The notes under the pieces were generated by a model. That model was given only the letters and a program-made list of their open reading frames with translations. It was not told where the DNA came from and ran no database searches. From the NCBI GenBank assembly GCA_028829895.1, contig CM054179.1, positions 47,005,891 through 47,069,890 of the forward strand: a DNA stretch of 64,000 nt, written 5' to 3'. This document shows, piece by piece, positions 41,226 through 53,904 of the stretch. Both the position numbers and the translations under genes were made by a program. Positions within the stretch are counted from its first letter, which is position 1. Each line of letters starts with the position of its first letter. This stretch comes from Sinotaia quadrata. Lineage: Eukaryota > Mollusca > Gastropoda > Architaenioglossa > Viviparidae.

Positions 41226-44200
41226 TCATCTTTTGATGGTAATAATATTGCACCTGGAAAATAATAAAATACAATTAAAAACATATTTGACAAAGTTTAC
41301 AAAACAATTGCTTGGAAATTTACCAAAATGAAATTTAATATTTAAATTAACTTGAGGATTTAATTCTGGTCTCCATTTAAAATGTCTTGTGCATTATATT
41401 TAGTGAATGTTATATGGCAAATGATTTGTTTATTCTCAGAATACAGGTGAATGTGAACAAACTGAACTGAAATATACTACATACCCCAAGTTGCCACGCC
41501 CACTCCATGTACCAGGAGTAATGGAAAGGGAAAGAGACTGATTATTCCTTTGAATTTTGACACGAACTGGCCTCTAGATAAGAAAACAAAGCACAAACTT
41601 TTAAATGACTAAAAATAACATTAAAAAATATATTATTTCCATTTAAATATAAAAAATAAAATGAAAATGTCTGTTATCTTTTTCTCAAATAGATTCTCCA
41701 ATATTTTGTATTTTTATTAATCCCACACTCATTCCCCACCTTCCTCTCTGCATATGCAAAATATGAAGTATTCATTTTTTTTTTTTTAAAATGGCATCTT
41801 ACTAATCTGCTTATAAATATTCCCCATAATATTCCAAAGAGATAATTTATTCTTAAGAAACAGGATACTTCTTCATAAGTTTGTCTATATAGCATGATGA
41901 TATAGTTATTATAATTAATGATTTATCAAAGTATTGCAACTAAATGAATATAATCAAGTGCAATTTCATTCAATAATGTGGTTTCAGTTCCTTCAACTTT
42001 TAGCATTAGGATCAAATCAAAATGAACAGCCTGGGCAATGAAGGAAATCCATTTTTTCCCCCCACTGTCATTTTCCTCAGAGGATGCAAGAAGCTTTTTA
42101 TCCTTGGATATTTTCGACTTCTGTAGTCCTGTGAGGAACTTCCTCTCCTTCCTTTTTCAGGAGAGGGGAGTGGTTGCTGTTGAGTGGCAATGATGGTTTG
42201 GTGCATGTCGGATGTCATGAAGATCTGTCTATTTTGTGTTTTTTGTTTGTTTTTTTAAATTGGCTTGTAGCTTGGATTGTCTCGGTCTTTGACTGAATTG
42301 TAGAGCGTTTGTGGTTTTTGTAGATTTGTTGAGGTAATGTTGATTTCCTGTAGAGTGGGTGTCCGTGCATGTTGCTGAATGCTGTGTGGTGTTCCGTTTC
42401 GTAGCACTTTTGTCCATTGTGACAAACCTGTCTGGCCGGCAAATTTCCTAAGGCGCTGTTGTATATTGTTGTTGCCTTTGTTGTTGTGGTGGGGGTGTTT
42501 TACAGAGCCCAGGCTAATGCCACATCAAGTCTATACTTGGTGTGTATGTGCACCTTGGATGTTCAACCCCCTGTCATGTTCACCAGTGGTGTTGTCATTG
42601 GCGCTGTTGTTGTTGATGTCCCCGGTGTCCATTGGGCTGTATGTTGGTGGCCAGTAAAGATGGTCAAGCATTAGTTGAATCATATCCGCAATGGGGTGAT
42701 TATAATATCCCTACTGCATGTGCTGTTCCCTGTTGTTGTGTTTGTTGTAACTGATTCTGTTGTTGTCATCTGATATGTTGTGGGGGGTGCCGTCTTTTAG
42801 CTTTGGGGCTCTGTTCTGTAGTTTTTTCTTGTCTGTTGTGATTGTCGTTGTTGCAGTTGTTGAGCCCTTGGTGGTGATGCTGGCAGTGGAGTGATGGCAG
42901 TTAGTGTAGTTGTTGTCGCCATTTCTCATGGTGTAGTTGAAGCGTTGTTGACTTCTCTTTTGATCTGTTGTCTTGACTTCTTTTTCTATTTGATTTTCCT
43001 TTCTTGCGTCTTGATATTGGCCGTTTGTGTGCTGGAGATTTTTTGGCGTTTCTTCTTATTTTCAGTTGTGGTTTTGGTAGTTGTTTTAATTCCTTTTTCG
43101 TTTCTGATTGAGCTTATGATCTGTGCTTCCTTAGCATCTGTTGTGGTTTTTGGTGTTTGCGAGAATGTCTGTCTGATTTCTTGTTTTGCGGTCTTGAATT
43201 CACTTTGGTTGTAGGTGGAATTTTTCAGATGATGCTTGTGTTTATTCCCTGTTCTATTGTTGTGGCTTGTAGAATTTGGGTGAAAACGTGGCTTTTTTCT
43301 TCAAAGTCTGTTTGATTTGTGCTGTCTTCCTGTGTGGGTTTCTGCGCTGTTTGAAGATGTTTTGGAGTACTTGGTGGAGTTTAACGGTGCTCGACAAAGA
43401 TTGTCGAATTGTTGTTAGGCATTTCTCAGTCACAGTTGTAATGAAACAGGTTTCACAGCAGTTGATGGGATGTATTTTTCAACTCTTCATTCTCTGTTGT
43501 GATTAGTAGGTTGAAAGGGGTGAGCTTTTGTTGTATATACTCATTCCCTTCACCTTGTGAGTACCAGTTTATTGTGCAGTCATAGTCTGCATAGTTGCCA
43601 TTGTAGCCTTCATTCACTCTTTTAAATTCTGCTTTCCTCTATCATTGAGCTCTCTTAATTTCAGCTAGTGATTTGGATAATAATCGTGGGGATCGTTGTC
43701 TTTCTCCGTTGGTGGGGTGGATGGAGGCTCATAATATGGGTCGATGTCGTCCTCTATTGGTAAGGTGTGAAGTAAATGTAGTCATCATCTGCTGTCACTC
43801 TTGGTGAGGCGACTTTTGGAGTGGGCAGTAACGTTCTTCTCTCAGCCTGCCCCTGAAAAGGGCTTGACTGCAGATCATGCATGGTGCCTTGACATTTTTT
43901 CTCTTCCCGGTAATCCGCTGGTTGAGAGTAGTGTCATCTGTTTTCTGAAAAAAAAATGTCTGTTGCGTTGTGTGAAGGAAATTGATGCTTTTAAGTAGGG
44001 TAAGCAAGTGCTCTCATTTGATCCATGTCATTTTCTCCTGCTACCACCACACCCACTTACAGAGAGTAATACATTGATTACAATCTTTAGTATCTGATGG
44101 CATCCTGACCAAGTGTCCTCTGAGATAAAGGAGGAAATTAAAAGAATTCTCTATGGACCGCTTTGGAGTCCAGTGTCATTAAAATTTCTTAAATGTTCAT

Positions 44201-47200
44201 GTCATATACTACTTACTTTTAAATTGCAACTCTGATTATTAGATAGTTATAGATATTAGTATTATTTCTTTAGTCACCCTGTGAGGTTGAAAATGTATTA
44301 AGTCCAAAACAAAATGAAATACTGCAAAGTTTTTAATAAAGAGTAAACGATGTCATTTCAAATTTGCTGTTATAAATCAAAGTATTAAAAGAATTGCTCT
44401 GTACATTTTACAGTGACCATCTTTAGCATCCTCAGACATATTGAATTAATATGCAAAGTTCATTACAAAAATTACATGTGAATAAGGAAAATAATTTTAG
44501 TACACTATATGCAACTATTGGTAGATCAATTCCAAATAAATGAAATTTCTCAAAAACAGTTATGAAACAATATACATGAAACAATAAATATATGCAGGTT
44601 TTAACATTATGTGGCTTACGATTTTACTTTGAAGTTAATTACTGAAATAATCATTTTTGAATATTATGTCAATATAACAATAATTAGGTATGTTATAATA
44701 ATTATATATTCGTGGCTGTATGCATGAAAGAACTGTGCAACCCATTTTAGTGGGGGAAAAATCTGAGTTTGGGCTAAATTTTGAGTCAAGTGGCTTAAAA
44801 TGAAGACAATTCTGTCTCAGTAAACACAACATAAGGCAACTTTAATTATGACTCCTAATATAATAAATTTGTGCTTTTTTTAAACTGCTGCAAATTTCTA
44901 GGCTCGTCATCAGTTAACTGTTGCTTGTTAAAAATAAGAGCACAAATGAATGGTTCTCAATAAAAGATTTAGTGTCATGGGATCAAAATTTGCTGTACCC
45001 ATGAGTTTTGTTTTGAGTGAGGATACTGTCAGAATGTTGTCCAATGATGAACAATTTTCAGGTGTAAATGGGGATCAAGTCGTGGGGGGGTGGGGGGCAT
45101 CATTCTTTGGACAAGTGTACCACATAGGGTGGGTCCTTTTGAAATGTATTATCTTAAAAAATAAAGTATTGAAATATCATTTGTTTATATTCTGTATATT
45201 TAAGAGTGCTGAGAAGGAAAAATGGACTGTGCCATGGAATTGCCCATGAAATTAAAGACCAGATGAAATGAAATCTGCCCCAGATAAGAATGAATCCATA
45301 CAAAATGAGTAATTCCCATTCTTAGAACCAAGACTGCAAAATTTAAACTTTTAGAGATTTGAATAAAATGCATTATTTTTGTATTGAAAGTCATTTCTGA
45401 TAGAAATAAGAGCTCTCCTTCGTTTGTGATGTCACGAGTGGTAACAATCTGCATGTGCTGTCTGACATTATCTTGCAGAGAACACGTGGTTTAAACATGG
45501 TTAAATATTGCAATGCATATGGCTGCTGTCATGGGGGGTGGGAAGTAGACTCGCCAGAAATAATTTTTTTTTTATTACTTTATCATCCAGTCAAGATCAC
45601 CCAACCACCACATAACTACAGTTGGTGTTTATTTTAAAAAACACTATAGTTTAAAAGTACAACTGTAAAATTACCTACATTTCATCATAGCAGTAAGATT
45701 TAAAACCCACATTTGTTATTTCACTTATAAATCTGTTCTCTTGAACTGTGCATGTAAAGTCAAGGTTTATGCATTTGTGTGTATGCTTGTTATTTTTCAC
45801 TACTGTGATAGTTGAGTGTGAAAGGATCAATTAGAAAAGAATGATATATTTTTAATATTCCATTCCACCCAGTATGATACGTTTATAACTATGATAAATA
45901 TTTATTTAATTCAGTATGGTACATAGTATTATTAGAACTTGAAGTGCACTCGAGGTAACTATTTGTGTGCCGGAGGTTTAGGAAAAGGAATTCTCGTGCA
46001 ATAAGTGTGTGCTACACATGAACCTTCGAGGATGTATGTTACATGTTGAGAAATACAAACTCAGCGAAATTTTTATAGGACTTGGAATAAAAAGAGAGAG
46101 AGTAGAGACAGGCAGAGACAACAAGACAGCAGAAAAATATACAGCTTTGGCGGATGAGGGGAGATCTTTTCTTTCCTTTGCGTCTCTCGTCGCCATGTTT
46201 AGTACCCTTCAGTTATGAAAGGGAAAATAACTGGGTAACTTGAACACAGTGGAGTTCTCTGGAATCAAGAAGTCCCACAATCCTGGCAAGACATACAGGC
46301 CATTATAGTGCGAATATAAAACAGTCAACCAAGACACTACCCGGGGGACAGCGAGAGCCTTAAACCAGTCCTATCCCATGGGTGGAGTGATTGCATCCAG
46401 GCAGACATACTGATGGAGGGCAATACACGCCTTGATGACACACCACTGCAGGGCAAAACACGACAACAGACTCGTCGCTGAGTAACAGTAGTGAAACCAT
46501 TTTTGACCTAACCTACAGAGAGGCAGGTCAACCTTTGTGGATCCGGAGCGTGACAACAATTCATCAGAGTTGCGGTAGTGGAAACTGCTAGACAACCTAC
46601 AGACAGGAGGTCAATTCTCTGACACTAGTATTTGTGTCAAGAGACAGTTTTTTTCTCTTCAGCACGACTAAACATAACAACATTTCATGAGTAAACAGAA
46701 CTTATAATATCTAGAAAACCTCAGTGCACTCAAGTTAGGCTGTATTATAAACTTGAAGTTTGAAACTATTTATTTATTTGTTTGACTATGTAAAGTGTAT
46801 TAAGAAACTTGAAACAAAGACTATTTATTTATGTGTGACTACATAAGCTGCAAAGTTAAAACTATTTATCTATTTGCTTTTGACTATGTAAGTTATATTA
46901 ATGACTTGCAATTTAAATCATTGAACTTGGAATTATTATTGGTTACGGAGCCAATAGCTCCAGAACCTTTTTTTTGCTGAACAATTTAGAAATTTTGTGT
47001 TACTAGTGTAGCTACTGTTACCAGGAATTACTGCTCTGTTGAAAAAATCTAGTTTTGTTATTTTATTTACTTTCTTCATCATTTATCATTATCCCCCCCC
47101 CCCCACTCCCAACCCAAGAGTGTATGTGAAAGATTTGCAGTGACTGATTAACCGCTGCACGAAAGAGAGTCCATAAATTAATAAACATAAATTATAATCT

Positions 47201-50200
47201 TCAAAACTATAACTTGTCTATCATTGTTTTGAAAGGGCGAGTGCGGATTGTCTTTTTTTCATGTTGTATTGTTTAATAATGTACAGCTGAATGTCTTGAA
47301 CTGTTGAAGGAGAAGTGTTTAACTTGGTGACATCATGCTATGAAATGTTTTTCACAGCCCTCTGCTACCATTGTGCTTGTAAGCATTTTGTATAGTGTTT
47401 TTTATTATTACTGACTGAAAAAAGTCATATAGATATAGTTATCATTAGTATCAAATAAAAATATTATGGGAAAGGTAAAATGATGATTTTCTTTGTATTT
47501 CAGTGATTTTTAATGTCTATGACAGTAGATTGTGACATTTAACTGATAATGGTATAGTAACAAATGTTATTATGTAATGTGCTATACTTTAAGGTCACAT
47601 ATTTTTTCAAGTCATTACCCTGTTAATACTTAATTATAAAAATAAGATTTTGTGTGATTATTTAAAAATTAATCACATTTTAAACAATACTAATTAGTCT
47701 AGAATATTCACATACAATGCTTATTATGACACGGTTTTCTTCCAGTTAAATCTCTTATATAAGTCACATATAAACTATTAGATTACATAAATACAGCAAA
47801 TATATCAAGTTATTATAATATTTATTTATTTATGCCTATAATTTTTTCAACTTAAATTACAATGATTATGAATTCTAGCAAATTAAATCAAAATATGCAT
47901 GTGGTAGCATCCCAAAATATATTTTACTTTTTGCATTTAGTGGAGAATTAGGTGACATGGTAAAAGTATATTATTTTCTATATAACATCAAACTTGTATG
48001 TATATTTAGAGTAAATTATATGTTCCCAAATATATATATAGTATTGAGCTGTTATCATTAATCACTTCAGCAGATACTTTTATTTTTTTAACTTGCAAAA
48101 ATACTATGATTGTAGGGGGAAAAACTGCCCACCCTGAAAAGAGTACAATTCAAGGTTAGAATACTCACACCAATGCTGTGTTTAACCACTTCTCCAATTT
48201 GATGCAAGCTCTTGAAGTTATCCGCTGAAATAGATCCAAATTCCAGGATCTCATCCCCAACCTCTAAACCCTAAGACATGACAATGAGCTCTACTTACTC
48301 ATTTTTTAAAATTTATTTGAATAAACTAAATTTTTAATATTTATAATGTAATATATATACACACATAGAGAGAAAGAGATCATAAAAAGTTATAAGAGTG
48401 ACATTAAAAACATTGTAAAAAGTCATTGTGAAAGCTGTAGACGAAAAACTATGCATAAACCTTTACAATGTAAGTATTTATGAAAAGATCTTTAAGAAAC
48501 GCAAGATTTAGATTATATCTCTAGCAGTATTCAAGATAATTTTTTTTTGTCTGATTGTTTGTTTTTTCTAAATACCATGCATTTGTAATATTAATGATAT
48601 TTCAAAAAGAAAACAAAAAATATAAGCTACTGATTAGACACTTCACATTTAAAGTCCCCATGTTCACTCCTAAATTCTTTATCCCCACTCTTACAATTTC
48701 TATGCTACTTTTAAAGTTCACAGTAACTATGTACTTTTAAAATATATATCTTACTTTAAAATTTGCAGCCATTATGTCACTTTAAAGTCAGCAGTCACTA
48801 TGCACTTTTAAAGTATATAAGCCACTCTTAAAACTACTATGCTACTCTTAATATTTATATGCCAATCTTAAAGCCAGTAGTCATTATGCACTTTTAAAGA
48901 TTTTATGTCTCTAAGAGTCTATAAGCTATTATACTATGGCACTCTTAAAAGTCTATTTGTTACTTTCAGTCACATGCACAATGCTATCCTGCACCCTCTG
49001 AAGTGGATCACTTCAATTATTTCTAATTATGTTTTACAGATATGAGAAAAAGAGAACACAGGTATTATAAAGGAAAACATGCATATGCTGTATTTTAAAA
49101 AATATTATTATTTTTTTTATTCAGAAGTTTGTGAAAAAATAAGTAATTTCATTTAAATGGTATGAAACAATATTCATACAATAGTAAATTAATTATTTTA
49201 TTAACATTTTTTTTAAAGATTTCAACTATTATAATGTTATAACAATATTAATTACATATATTTTCACCAAAATAATTATTAATTTTATGTGTGTTTACAA
49301 TAATTTCATAAGCAAACGACAAATGGTAAAAATTCTTTGTTCATTAAAAGAGTTAAAAGCTAGTGAGATGCCTGTGTAATAATGTTTGTGTACACATTTT
49401 CTTAATTTTAAAAAACAGAAATGTTCTAAGAATCAAAGTAATTAACTAAACTCCAAGAAAATACTATTGAGTTTTCTCACCCCAACTGCTGCTGGAGAAT
49501 TGCAGTCCACCCTATCAATCTTAGCAAATGATGGTGTTTCTTGGGCAGAAAGACCACAACTTGACGTCTCCATTGGTACATTTTCAGACATCTTCCTTTG
49601 CCGCATCTCATCATGAATGCGATACAGCTCTTCTTCTATATTTTTCATAACAATGGTGTGGTCTGTTTGTAGACCTACCAACCAAGCAAGGTGAATATAA
49701 AAATTATAGAAAGAAGAAACATTACCTAATTCACAAATTTAATAAACTTATTTTGTATTTATTTAATTTTAGTTACTAGAAAGATTTTTTCAGAATTATT
49801 TCCGTATGATTACTTTTCTCAGTGCTCTAATGAGTTTGGCAGTATCTAAATTTGATTCAACATTGCTTTATTATTTATAAATAAAACTGTTCACTTATGA
49901 ATGTTTCAATTCTGGAGTAGAAAAAGTGCATTTTTAAGTGTTGTAGCATAAAGATAAAATGTGACCTGAATTGTGTTGTTAGAAACATTAATAATTCTGA
50001 GAAATCACTTTGTAATACAGAACTTTCCAAAACTGACATTTCAAACAATGAATCATTTGTCCAGCATAATTCATGTCCTTTTGCTAAAAGTGCTGAAAAT
50101 GATATCTTGACTTGTCTTACCCTTTTTTAAAGACCATAATCAACTGGAAAGTGCATTAGTTTAAAAATTTATCAAAATTAGTTTAAAAATTTATCAAAGA

Positions 50201-52274
50201 TTACAAGTTTAGGAACAGATATTTGTTCACAGTTGAAAATAAATACCTGGATTTAGTATTTCCTTTCTCCCCACCCCACCCTGTCTGTTGCTGGTCTCTT
50301 TATATAAAGAAAAAAATTAATACTCTGAGTTGAAAAACATTTCTTCAAATAAATGTTCAGTCATCATGAATTTTACAAAATCTTCAACCATGTTGAGTCA
50401 AGTATCTATATGGAAGAAAATAATTTTAAAAAAGAAAGAACTCAACCCGACTTCTGAATTACCTTATACGTGTATATTTTCTTTTTTAATTTTTTCAGCA
50501 CCCTTAAAAGATTAAGTGGTTATTCTGGTATTCCATGTCACCCATTATCATAGTCATATGGAAAACGCATGGTGGTCAGAATTAAGTTCAATGGGTGCTG
50601 ACATATAATGATATATATAGTGATAACTTTTCAAATTACAGCAATAACATTAACAATGATGTAAACTACTAAATAATCATGACTTTGTCATAGTTTGCTA
50701 TGCACTTTTAACAAGTTTCATAATGCTATGCTATAGCATTAATTAAAATAAATGCAAGACTTACAAGCAATTTTATGCCGAGCATGGCGCACTGTATAGA
50801 CATCTATGTCAGACCTGGGAAAGCCTTCAGCATCCACTAAAGGACCATCCATACCAATATTCTTTTGCTGAAATAGCACAATAAATGCCTTATTTGATTT
50901 TTAAAATTTAACTGTTGTGCAACTGTAATATAAACAGGCTTATTTTCATTCTTAAGTGATAAAAATGTGACAATCATAAAAAAAGCAAACAAACATAAAT
51001 AAGAAAAAATGTCAGTTAACTAGTACTTAATCAATCAAACCTTTTCATACTCAAAGAATTTCAAACTTAAATTAATTTGTATATAAACAGAGATTAAATA
51101 AGCTTACTTTTCAAACCTGTCCATTAAATAAATTACTAAGTTATAAATAATAATATGCTAAAATAAGAAATGTCTTAAAAAAAAAAAAAAAATTTAATAA
51201 CTACAAGATGAAAATTCAAACTGTACATGAACCCGAGTCGATGTTTCAAATAAATACCCTTCATCAGGAAAACACAGTTATAATAATAATAGCATACAAA
51301 CAATGAAATAAATATGCCTATTGATATACTTGTATATCTAAATATGACTATTTGTGAAGGTTATTTATTGACCTTTATAGTTGTTGTTTTGAGTCACTAT
51401 GTATTAATTTGTATTTTTAATTTTTGTCAATAAGTGTGATATCTGGTGGAGTGGGTGGTCACTATAAATGTAATTTGTATTAATGTGCCCTTAAGCCGTG
51501 TTGACAACTCGTGTATCATGAACGAGGTTTAAAATAAAACAATTTATTTTTGGTTTTCAGAGATATTCTTAGCAAGGGTATGTGAAGTCTAGTAAAAAGT
51601 TTTTAATGCAAGCAGTTTCATTTACTTTTTTACAAAAATAATCATACAGGAGATGGTGGTTGGAATATGACAATGAATAAAAATTAAATTATTTTATTAA
51701 TGGGCTCCTTTAGTTTTGAATCAACAATCTTAATACACCTGCAAAAGTACATAGATTCATTTTTCAATATTACAGTAATCCAATTTTGCATTGCTACTAA
51801 AACATAAAGCGACAATAATGGCTGCTAAATAAAAAGTTACAATTTATGGATCAACGTCAGACTTGATCTGACATATAAAGGTAGTATAACTTGCAAAAAA
51901 ACCCATACTTTTCAAACATGTCTTTAGCATATACTTATAAAACTACCTGCTTGTGGTGAGCAAAAGAAAGTTAAAAATATGTGTAAAATATATTTAATTT
52001 ATGGACACTAATAAGAAGAACATTTAAAAGTTACAAAACATTGACAATAAGGATCATACACCTATCGTATCAAACGTATATAAATTTAACACATGTACTT
52101 GCAAAGTAATGCAAATGTTACAGTAGTATATATTACTTAATTTTTAATATATATATAATAAAGAGTTGCTAACTGTTCACTTACTGATTGCAAAACTTCA
52201 CTCAGTTCTTTTATTTCATTTTCGATTTCTTCTTTCCTTTTCATCAAGTCTTTCATGTGTTCCGTCGCAGCCAT
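41226..52274 (-). CDS. PSMD9: PSMD9, 26S proteasome assembly chaperone (p27/Nas2)
   Basis: Six minus-strand exons: 52274..52185, 50867..50765, 49674..49481, 48270..48169, 41573..41485, 41253..41226 (stop TGA 41228..41226). All phases close, giving 606 nt and 201 aa against about 223 in human. The start has GACATGG context. PSMD9/Nas2 is a chaperone that helps assemble the base of the 19S regulatory particle by binding ATPase-subunit C-termini through a PDZ-like domain. Residues 5-35 ([18 protein letters not shown]) form the N-terminal coiled coil. [20 protein letters not shown] and [14 protein letters not shown] are the strongest family signatures. Residues 113-130 ([16 protein letters not shown] then [12 protein letters not shown]) begin the PDZ-like fold, and the protein ends in [14 protein letters not shown], the conserved Nas2 tail. 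The linker encoded by exon 3 is less conserved. Confidence 0.96.
42010..44010 (-). pseudogene. Broken coding-like island of unknown origin, minus strand
   Basis: About 2 kb that is markedly poorer in A on the plus strand and has several long stop-poor stretches on the minus strand. One reads, near 43720..43490, [17 protein letters not shown], two stops, [20 protein letters not shown], then [20 protein letters not shown] and on to a stop. Others lie at 42929..42711 (Thr/Asn-rich), 42442..42215 (Cys/His-containing, then Lys/Gln-rich) and 42218..42012. They are in different frames, as expected of an old coding sequence with frameshifts. I recognise no domain. A transposon-encoded gag-like or DNA-binding protein is a guess only. 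Confidence 0.35.
45115..45213 (+). repeat. Dispersed repeat copy B
   Basis: Counterpart of 13449..13555 in the same orientation (GTACCACATAGGGTGGGTCC, then AAGTATTGAAATATCATTTG and TTTATATTCTGTATATT). The two copies lie in introns of different genes. Confidence 0.6.
45960..46650. repeat. GC-richer, LTR-like island with internal 80-bp duplication
   Basis: Base composition changes sharply from the AT-rich intron. It contains a TATAAAA (about 46315) followed by a GC-richer tract, and two tandem related segments: one with GACAACAGACTCGTCGCTGA, AGTAGTGAAA and CTACAGAGAGGCAGGTCAA (about 46460..46535), the other with GACAACAATTCATCAGAGTT, GTAGTGGAAA and CTACAGACAGGAGGTCAA (about 46550..46616). This style resembles a solo LTR or other retroelement end, but I could not define ends or target duplications. 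Confidence 0.4.
46941..46967. repeat. Short hairpin inverted repeat
   Basis: GGTTACGGAGC and GCTCCAGAACC form an 11-bp stem with two mismatches around a CAATA loop. It follows the degenerate repeat at 46740..46920 and may belong to the same element. Confidence 0.6.
48271..49480 (-). other. PSMD9 intron 3
   Basis: Donor at 49480 (GTGAGA on the minus strand), acceptor adjoining 48270. Around 48640..48960 there is a diverged tandem pattern of about 35-40 bp built on CACTTTTAAAG or CACTCTTAAA followed by TATGC. No gene is recognised. Confidence 0.8.
49675..50764 (-). other. PSMD9 intron 2
   Basis: Donor at 50764 (GTAAGT on the minus strand), acceptor adjoining 49674. AT-rich; a short direct duplication of TTAGTTTAAAAATTTATCAA lies at about 50157..50198. 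No gene is recognised. Confidence 0.8.
50868..52184 (-). other. PSMD9 intron 1
   Basis: Donor at 52184 (GTAAGT on the minus strand), acceptor adjoining 50867. It contains a hammerhead-like sequence on the minus strand (51243..51267) beside a poly-A run at about 51178..51192, which may mark an old retroelement. No gene is recognised. Confidence 0.75.
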
Positions 52275-53000
52275 GTCAAAAGTTGAGAGTTATCTTACTC
52301 TAGTTGATACATGAATAAACAAATGGAGTAGCCGGAGTTATTTCCCATATTTATAGACAAGGTTACGAATGCATTAAGTATATATACAATAACCACAGAA
52401 CTAGTAGAATCACTGGATGAAAAATCAAAAAGTGTCGTTCATTGTCCGATTTTAAATCTATTTCTGTGTTTTAGCTGTGTCACACCCGGCTGGCTGCTAT
52501 ATACTGTGATCTGACAGTGATTCAGAATATCTTTGACTCACTTTTATTTTCCTTCTCTGTTTACAGTAATATATAAGACTGGTTACTAGAAACAGCCATT
52601 ATTAAAATTAATACTACCACTTCTAATTAAAACTGAAATTCTAGCAACATTACGTGGAATTTTATAAATGCAAACAGAGAACAATGGATAATAGCGGCTC
52701 AGACAAACAATAGCATACGCCTAAAATTTCTTGATAATTGATCTAGTCGAATGGTACATGTCTGTAATTATATGGGGAATGGCACTTGCACGCTTAGTAA
52801 TAGTAATAGTACATTTTTAAAAAAAAACAATGAAAGATTGTCGATCACAATGACAGACTAAAACAGCACTTTGTTTCAACCTCAGAATAGATCGGAGTGG
52901 CTTTGTCTACTATTTATTATTATTAATGTAGGGGGCGCTTTCGGCTTTCGCGCTGTTTTGTCTACTCATTTCCCTATCCACTTTTATATGTAATAAATAA
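52275..53000 (-). promoter_or_regulatory. PSMD9 leader and likely promoter region
   Basis: DNA directly upstream of the PSMD9 ATG. It is less AT-rich than the introns at a few points (for example the GGGGGCGCTTTCGGCTTTCG block near 52930..52950), which would suit a TATA-less promoter. No transcription start can be assigned. Confidence 0.3.
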
Positions 53001-53560
53001 TGCGTGTCGACATAAGCGTACAAGAAACAAAAGCTAGTCATATTTCGAAAAGTCCATGTTGCATTTCTCTTACGTGCCCGTTTCATGTCGAATCATTATG
53101 GTGATTCTGGCTACTTATTTATATATAATGCGTGTCATGTAAAAAAAAAAAAGTAAAAGAAGCAAAAGCCAGTATTATTACGAAAATGCGTTTTACATTA
53201 TTACATGATGCGTTTCTCTTACGTGGCCGTTTCATGTCGAATCATTTTGGTGATTCTGGCTACTGATATATAATGTGTGTCGTCATAGATGTAGAAGAAG
53301 CAAAAGCCATTCATATTACAAATAGAGAGGCTTCCCCCCCACACACACACTGACACCCTTCCGCCAGCCCTCCACCTCAGATCTGTGGGGCTCCCCCAGA
53401 AGCAGGTCAAGACTGAGAACATCGTGAAGATGAAAGGTCTATTGCGGCTTTGGTGGGGGGGGGGGGAGCGAAACAGTCATATTACGAAAAGTCTACGATG
53501 CGTTTCTCTTATATGCCCGTTTCATGTTGAATCATTATAGTGAATCTGGCTACTGGTTAC
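53000..53560. repeat. Degenerate 130-145 bp tandem repeat with GC-rich insertion
   Basis: Three copies begin near 53001 (TGCGTGTCGACATAAG), 53129 (ATGCGTGTCATG) and 53274 (TGTGTGTCGTCATAG). They share AGAAGCAAAAGCCA, TGCGTTTCTCTTACGTG, CCGTTTCATGTCGAATCATT and GGTGATTCTGGCTACT. The third copy is split by roughly 135 bp of GC-rich DNA (about 53332..53465) that starts with a C run and ends with a G run; the repeat then resumes to about 53555. Confidence 0.8.
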
Positions 53561-53904
53561 ATGTTTTATATTGAGTTTGATTATAAATTAACTGATTCAG
53601 CATTTTCCATGGAAACTGTAATGAAACACTTCCAGCTACGCAAAATGGCTGTATTATAAAATAACAATAACAACACAAGCTAAGAGGATTGTAAATGTTC
53701 CTTATCATTAAATACAAATCCTACAAGCGATGGTGTAATTACCGGTATAATATTTTTTTTTTTTAATTACAGTCTGTTTACTGATAGTAGTAATTCCTCT
53801 ATAAATTTGATTTTGTTACAGATTTCTTTTAATTCATAACTTGGTTGAGTTTTATTTTAAATTACAAAAAAAAATTTCAGTTTAAAAAATATTCAGTGGC
53901 ACAC

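Larger units (their letters stand above)
41574..48168 (-). other. PSMD9 intron 4, with repeat islands
   Basis: Donor at 48168 (GTGAGT on the minus strand) and acceptor adjoining 41573. It contains the broken coding-like island (42010..44010), the dispersed-repeat copy B (45115..45213), an LTR-like GC-richer island (45960..46650), a degenerate three-unit repeat (about 46740..46920), a hairpin (46941..46967) and a poly-C run (about 47094..47105). The remainder is AT-rich. Confidence 0.8.

Noticed and set aside
42379..43214. Several plus-strand frames rich in Val/Leu/Cys
   Set aside because: Their composition results from the TTG-rich strand; the opposite strand gives the more protein-like readings.
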